Source of the DNA: GCA-2720865 sp047630275
Lineage (GTDB): Bacteria > Bdellovibrionota > Bacteriovoracia > Bacteriovoracales > Bacteriovoracaceae
Direction of reading: 5' to 3'
Assembly: GCA_047630275.1 (NCBI GenBank)
Contig: JBLHVN010000002.1
Coordinates: 868,001-932,000 of the forward strand
DNA length: 64,000 nucleotides
Translations under genes and position numbers: made by a program
Shown here: piece after piece, positions 61,271 to 64,000 of the stretch
Layout: every line of letters begins with the position of its first letter
How positions within the stretch are numbered: the first letter of the stretch is position 1
Notes under the pieces: model-generated
Databases searched by the model: none
What the model was told of the DNA's origin: nothing
Seen by the model: the letters and a program-made list of their open reading frames with translations, nothing else

Positions 61271-61699
61271 TTACTTGTAGTCTAATTTAAGGCCCATTGA
61301 ACGGATTGAACCTTCAATTGTTCGCATACCTGCTGCTTCATCGGCTGCTGTTAAGTCTGGTTTCTTAGCCTCAACAATTTCCTTCACAACATTCTCTGGA
61401 ACACTCCCAGCAACTTCAGTTCCTGGCTTTTGTGATCCTCTTTTCAACTTAAGTTTTTCCTTAAGAAGATAAGATGCGGGCGGGGTTTTAGTTACGAATG
61501 TAAACGATCTATCAGAATAAACTGTAATGATAGTTGGTAGTACTACACCGTTGTCTTTTTGAGTTTTTGCATTAAAGGCTTTGCAAAACTCCATAATGTT
61601 TACACCTTTTTGACCTAATGCAGGTCCAATTGGTGGTGATGGGTTAGCCTTCCCACCGGCAATCTGTAGCTTAATAAAGCCTGTAACTTTCTTGGCCAT
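61271..61699 (-). CDS. rplK: Ribosomal protein L11
   Basis: A 142-residue protein of the GTPase-associated centre. GFIKLQIAGGKANPSPPIGP begins it; ALGQKGVNIMEFCKAFN and FTFVTKTPPASYLLKEKLKL follow, and the C-terminal domain has TIEGSIRSMGLKLDYK. Length equals E. coli L11. It follows nusG by 50 bases. Confidence 0.98.
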   Translation of the reverse strand: MAKKVTGFIKLQIAGGKANPSPPIGPALGQKGVNIMEFCKAFNAKTQKDNGVVLPTIITVYSDRSFTFVTKTPPASYLLKEKLKLKRGSQKPGTEVAGSVPENVVKEIVEAKKPDLTAADEAAGMRTIEGSIRSMGLKLDYK

Positions 61700-61749
61700 G
61701 TTCTACTCCTGCGATTCCTACGAATCTCCCAACAAATTATTATTAAAAG

Positions 61750-62439
61750 TTAAGATACTTTTTCAACTTGAGTAAAGTCGAGTTCCACCGGTGTTGGTCT
61801 TCCGAAAATGGACACGTTTACTTTTATCTTACCTTTTTCATTAACTTCTTCGATTGTTCCTACGAAAGTAGCAAATGGACCTTCTGTAACTTTAACAGTT
61901 TCACCTTCAGTGAAGTTGATACTTGTACGAGGCTTCTTCGCGCTATCGGAAGTTTGATTGATCATAAAAGATGCTTCTTCTTCACTAAGAGGAGCTGGAC
62001 GATCTGCTGTCCCACCAACAAAACCAGTTATCTTGTCTGTATCTTTAATGAGGTGCCAAGTCTTATCAGACATGGACATATTTAAGAACACATAACCAGG
62101 AAAGAATTTCTTCTTAATTCTTCTTTTCTTTCCGTTAGCATTTGTGATGACTTCTTCTTCTGGAACTTGAATTTCAGAGAAGAACTCAGTCATTTTATTT
62201 TGAACAATTCTTTGCTTAATTAATTTAGCAGCTTTGTTTTCTTGCCCAGTCATTGTCTTTGCAATGAACCACTGAAAACCTTCTTTTGGTGCAGCAAGAC
62301 CCTGGCTAAGCTCGTTAACAACTCTTGCCGGCTCTGCATCTTCCGCTTCAGTTTCTACAACAGGTGCCGCTTCAACTGTTTCTTCAGCTACAACTTCTTC
62401 AACTACAGTCTTTTCTTCGTTATTATTTTCTTCGCTCAT
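61750..62439 (-). CDS. nusG: Transcription antitermination factor NusG with acidic N-terminal extension
   Basis: A 229-residue NusG. The first 50 residues are Glu/Val/Ala-rich (EEKTVVEEVVAEETVEAAP) and not part of the usual 181-residue protein. The NGN domain follows with FQWFIAKTMTGQENKAAKLI and the beta-hairpin FFPGYVFLNMSMSDKTWHLI, then the KOW domain GETVKVTEGPFATFVGTIEE. It links RNA polymerase to Rho or the S10 protein. It is 9 bases from secE. The extension parallels those on S5, L3 and L10. Confidence 0.96.
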   Translation of the reverse strand: MSEENNNEEKTVVEEVVAEETVEAAPVVETEAEDAEPARVVNELSQGLAAPKEGFQWFIAKTMTGQENKAAKLIKQRIVQNKMTEFFSEIQVPEEEVITNANGKKRRIKKKFFPGYVFLNMSMSDKTWHLIKDTDKITGFVGGTADRPAPLSEEEASFMINQTSDSAKKPRTSINFTEGETVKVTEGPFATFVGTIEEVNEKGKIKVNVSIFGRPTPVELDFTQVEKVS

Positions 62440-62448
62440 GCAGTCCTC

Positions 62449-62862
62449 TTAGTAAATTAGTTCAAGAATCTTTTGAAATGAGAAATCAATTCCTACTAAA
62501 ATAGAACTGACAATACTTACACCAATAATAATACCGATCGTAACCTTGATAACTGAATCACGGTCAGGCCAAACAACTTTAACAAGTTCATCAAACACTT
62601 CTTGCATATGAGTAGAAGCATTTTTATTTTTAATAATGGCAATAAAAGTAACAAGACCAATTACAATCCCAACACCCTGACTAACCATTAAGAAATGATT
62701 TATTTTTGCCTCAAGATCAAACCATTCACTCATCTGATCGAGAAAACGAATTGAAACAAAACCTGCTAAAATACTAAGTACAGCAACAAACGAATTGATC
62801 CACTTTCGGCTATCTTCACTTTTTACAATCGACATATCTTTCCTTATATATTCCGACGCCAA
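62449..62862 (-). CDS. secE: Protein translocase subunit SecE
   Basis: A 137-residue three-helix form like E. coli SecE. Membrane segments lie near 24-42, 66-83 and 109-128; the amphipathic helix with the conserved FDELVKVVWPDRDSVIKVTI (about 88-107) precedes the last. It clamps SecY. secE-nusG-rplK order is standard, with tRNA-Trp and tuf upstream; rpmG (L33), often present here, is missing. Confidence 0.92.
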   Translation of the reverse strand: MASEYIRKDMSIVKSEDSRKWINSFVAVLSILAGFVSIRFLDQMSEWFDLEAKINHFLMVSQGVGIVIGLVTFIAIIKNKNASTHMQEVFDELVKVVWPDRDSVIKVTIGIIIGVSIVSSILVGIDFSFQKILELIY

Positions 62863-63064
62863 CCCTCTAGGGGCGGACTTTCAATATCTTACTCATGCGA
62901 GTCTGAACTATATCCAACAATTTGACCACTTTGGCAAGGGCCTTGCAGTGACACAGGGCCATATATATTTAACGCAGGGTCAATCCAGCCACTTATATTT
63001 TTAGAATTAAATGAAGATTCTTTTGAAGCCCCAAAATCCACCAACTTTCCAATGACTCAAGTCT
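62863..63064. other. Spacer between secE and the structured RNA element, nothing clear
   Basis: This is the left part of the only gap longer than 300 bases (62863-63193). No protein frame with start and ribosome-binding site and no RNA gene is visible. Loose -35/-10 candidates for secE exist but none is convincing. The right part of the gap is described separately. Confidence 0.4.
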
Positions 63065-63193
63065 CTCTTGTGGCCTTAGCTTTATCAACACTTGGCTAAG
63101 CGAGAAGCGACACTGGGAGAGCGTGTCTTTACTCGCGACTGAAAAGGAGTCGCCGAGCGAAGTCAATGGATGATGAAGATAAGGCCACAAAAG
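63065..63193 (-). ncRNA. Branched structured RNA element at the 3' end of tRNA-Trp
   Basis: In minus-strand RNA, CTTTTGTGGCCTTA (63193-63180) pairs with TAAGGCCACAAGAG (63078-63065) in a 14-bp helix with one G-U pair, which is a mismatch on the plus strand. Inside are two hairpins: CTCG-G-CGACT/AGTCGCGAG (63157-63132, 9 bp with one bulge) and GACAC/GTGTC (63127-63109). A second pairing option joins CTCGC (63132-63136) to GCGAG (63100-63104). The helix starts at the base next to the tRNA CCA end. It may guide tRNA processing or separate tRNA from secE mRNA; no known RNA family is claimed. Confidence 0.5.
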
Positions 63194-63270
63194 TGGCGGG
63201 AGCAGAGGGATTCGAACCCCCAACCTACTGATTTGGAATCAGCCGCGCTACCAATTAGTGCCATACTCCC
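63194..63270 (-). tRNA. trnW: tRNA-Trp (anticodon CCA)
   Basis: A 77-base cloverleaf on the minus strand. Acceptor GGGAGTA pairs with TGCTCCC; the D arm has TAATTGGTA; the anticodon stem GCTGA/TCAGT encloses TTCCAAA, anticodon CCA; the T arm has GGGGG-TTCGAAT-CCCTC. The discriminator is G73 and the terminal CCA is encoded. It lies between tuf and secE, the normal place for trnW in this operon in many bacteria. Confidence 0.95.
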
Positions 63271-63313
63271 GCAAGGCTCTGAATTTTTAACAGATTTTAT
63301 TCACTTTGGGGAT

Positions 63314-63343
63314 AAAAAAAGGCCCTCAAAATCCGAGGGCCTT
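63314..63343 (-). terminator. Intrinsic terminator after the second tuf gene
   Basis: Plus-strand arms AAGGCCCTC (63319-63327) and GAGGGCCTT (63335-63343) form a 9-bp stem with a 7-base loop, followed on the minus strand by seven T residues. It lies 30 bases after the tuf stop and 43 bases before tRNA-Trp, so the tRNA needs read-through or its own promoter. Confidence 0.9.
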
Positions 63344-63373
63344 AATTTATCTAAATAATTTTAAACTTTTTGA

Positions 63374-64000
63374 TTAATCAACAATCTCAGAAACCGTTCC
63401 GGCTCCAATTGTTCTACCACCCTCACGGATTGCGAACTTAAGACCTTTTTCCATAGCAATTGCTGTAATTAATTCTACATCAAAGGCCGTGTTGTCTCCT
63501 GGCATGATCATTTCTACTCCATCAGGAAGAGTGATCGCTCCAGTTACGTCTGTTGTTCTGAAATAGAACTGTGGACGGTATCCTTTGAAGATTGGAGTGT
63601 GACGTCCACCTTCGTCTTTAGAAAGGATATAAACTTCACACTTAAACTTAGCGTGTGGAGAAACTGTTCCTGGCTTAATTAGACACTGACCACGTTCGAT
63701 ATCTTCTCTCTTCGTTCCACGAAGTAAAAGTCCTACGTTATCCCCTGCCATACCTTTATCAAGAAGTTTTCTGAACATCTCAACACCTGTTACAGTTGTT
63801 TTTTGTAGCTCACGAATACCAACGATTTCAACTTCGTCGTTTACGTTAACAATCCCTCTTTCAATACGACCTGTACAAACTGTACCACGTCCTGAAATTG
63901 AGAAAACATCTTCAACTGGCATTAGGAAATCTTTATCAACGTCACGGGCCGGAGTTGGAATATACTCATCAACTCTGTCCATTAGTTCTTGTACTTTTTC
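63374..64000 (-). CDS. tuf: Elongation factor Tu (copy 2), 5' part outside the window
   Basis: The visible 208 codons plus stop encode the C-terminal half of EF-Tu (end of domain 1, domains 2 and 3), with the same protein sequence as the copy at 46586-47776. At the base level only the stop codon (TAA here) and one synonymous base differ in the shared 0.63 kb. Both copies run in the same direction and are 16.8 kb apart. Such near-identity normally reflects gene conversion between tuf copies. Confidence 0.97.
   Translation of the reverse strand, partial: EKVQELMDRVDEYIPTPARDVDKDFLMPVEDVFSISGRGTVCTGRIERGIVNVNDEVEIVGIRELQKTTVTGVEMFRKLLDKGMAGDNVGLLLRGTKREDIERGQCLIKPGTVSPHAKFKCEVYILSKDEGGRHTPIFKGYRPQFYFRTTDVTGAITLPDGVEMIMPGDNTAFDVELITAIAMEKGLKFAIREGGRTIGAGTVSEIVD

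Noticed and set aside
62863..63193. Possible rpmG (L33) between tRNA-Trp and secE
   Set aside because: All minus-strand frames were read; none has L33 features such as the Thr-Lys-Asn-Lys region or Cys pairs.
62993..63223. 76-codon minus-strand frame overlapping tRNA-Trp
   Set aside because: It covers most of the tRNA and the structured element, has no ribosome-binding site and no protein-like features.
1..64000. CRISPR arrays, insertion sequences, prophage or attachment sites
   Set aside because: No regularly spaced direct repeats, transposase, integrase or phage genes were seen; the only long repeat is the tuf pair.

Overview
The window is an AT-rich bacterial chromosomal segment dominated by core information-processing genes. 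Almost everything is on the minus strand; only a small basic ORF (8504-8611), an M16 peptidase, methylmalonyl-CoA mutase and its MeaB chaperone are on the plus strand. The gene set (TadC-like pilus protein, FHA and PilZ-like regulators, MreB, LpoA-like lipoprotein, HflKC, split propionyl-CoA carboxylase, C-minus type S14, full secE-to-rplQ ribosomal superoperon with tRNA-Trp) points to a Gram-negative delta-proteobacterium-like organism. The best guess is the predatory Bdellovibrionota (Bacteriovorax/Halobacteriovorax-like). This placement is inference from protein style and base composition, not from a search.

Layout by position. 1-1688: end of a tad-type pilus cluster (TadC-like, DUF192, FHA; the FHA gene runs off the left edge). 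1822-8325: a compact cell-envelope unit read right to left: AMP nucleosidase, MreB, PilZ-like protein, lipoprotein, two dipeptide-type ABC permeases, NagZ. 8430-8611: a promoter and a 35-residue very basic protein. 8761-15787: LpoA-like lipoprotein, DnaJ, DnaK, GrpE (heat-shock cluster with a sigma-32-like promoter before grpE) and HemW. 15856-24251: M16 peptidase, an unknown protein, methylmalonyl-CoA mutase, MeaB and a large exported unknown protein. 24318-31465: HflC, HflK, BCCP, biotin carboxylase, carboxyltransferase and a sigma-54 activator. 31681-32298: TlpA-like thioredoxin. 32373-63270: the L17-alpha-spc-S10-str-rif-L11-secE superoperon, ending with tRNA-Trp. From 63374 to the right edge is a second, nearly identical tuf gene.

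Propionyl-CoA carboxylase (26281-29806) and mutase plus MeaB (19143-22237) together would take propionyl-CoA to succinyl-CoA; the epimerase is not here. The mreB-to-nagZ unit suggests coupling of cell-wall growth to murein recycling, although the permeases lack ATPases and a binding protein nearby.

The most unusual layer is in the untranslated RNA. Several intergenic gaps contain long hairpins whose 3' arm is the Shine-Dalgarno sequence of the next gene (before the LpoA-like gene, the carboxyltransferase, the 674-residue protein and rplJ). Intrinsic terminators sit directly before start codons inside classical operons (dnaK/dnaJ, rpsG/fusA, rplL/rpoB). A branched RNA fold closed by a 14-bp helix begins at the base after the tRNA-Trp CCA end. 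rpsD is missing from its usual place between rpsK and rpoA. No rRNA, CRISPR array, insertion sequence or phage gene was seen.
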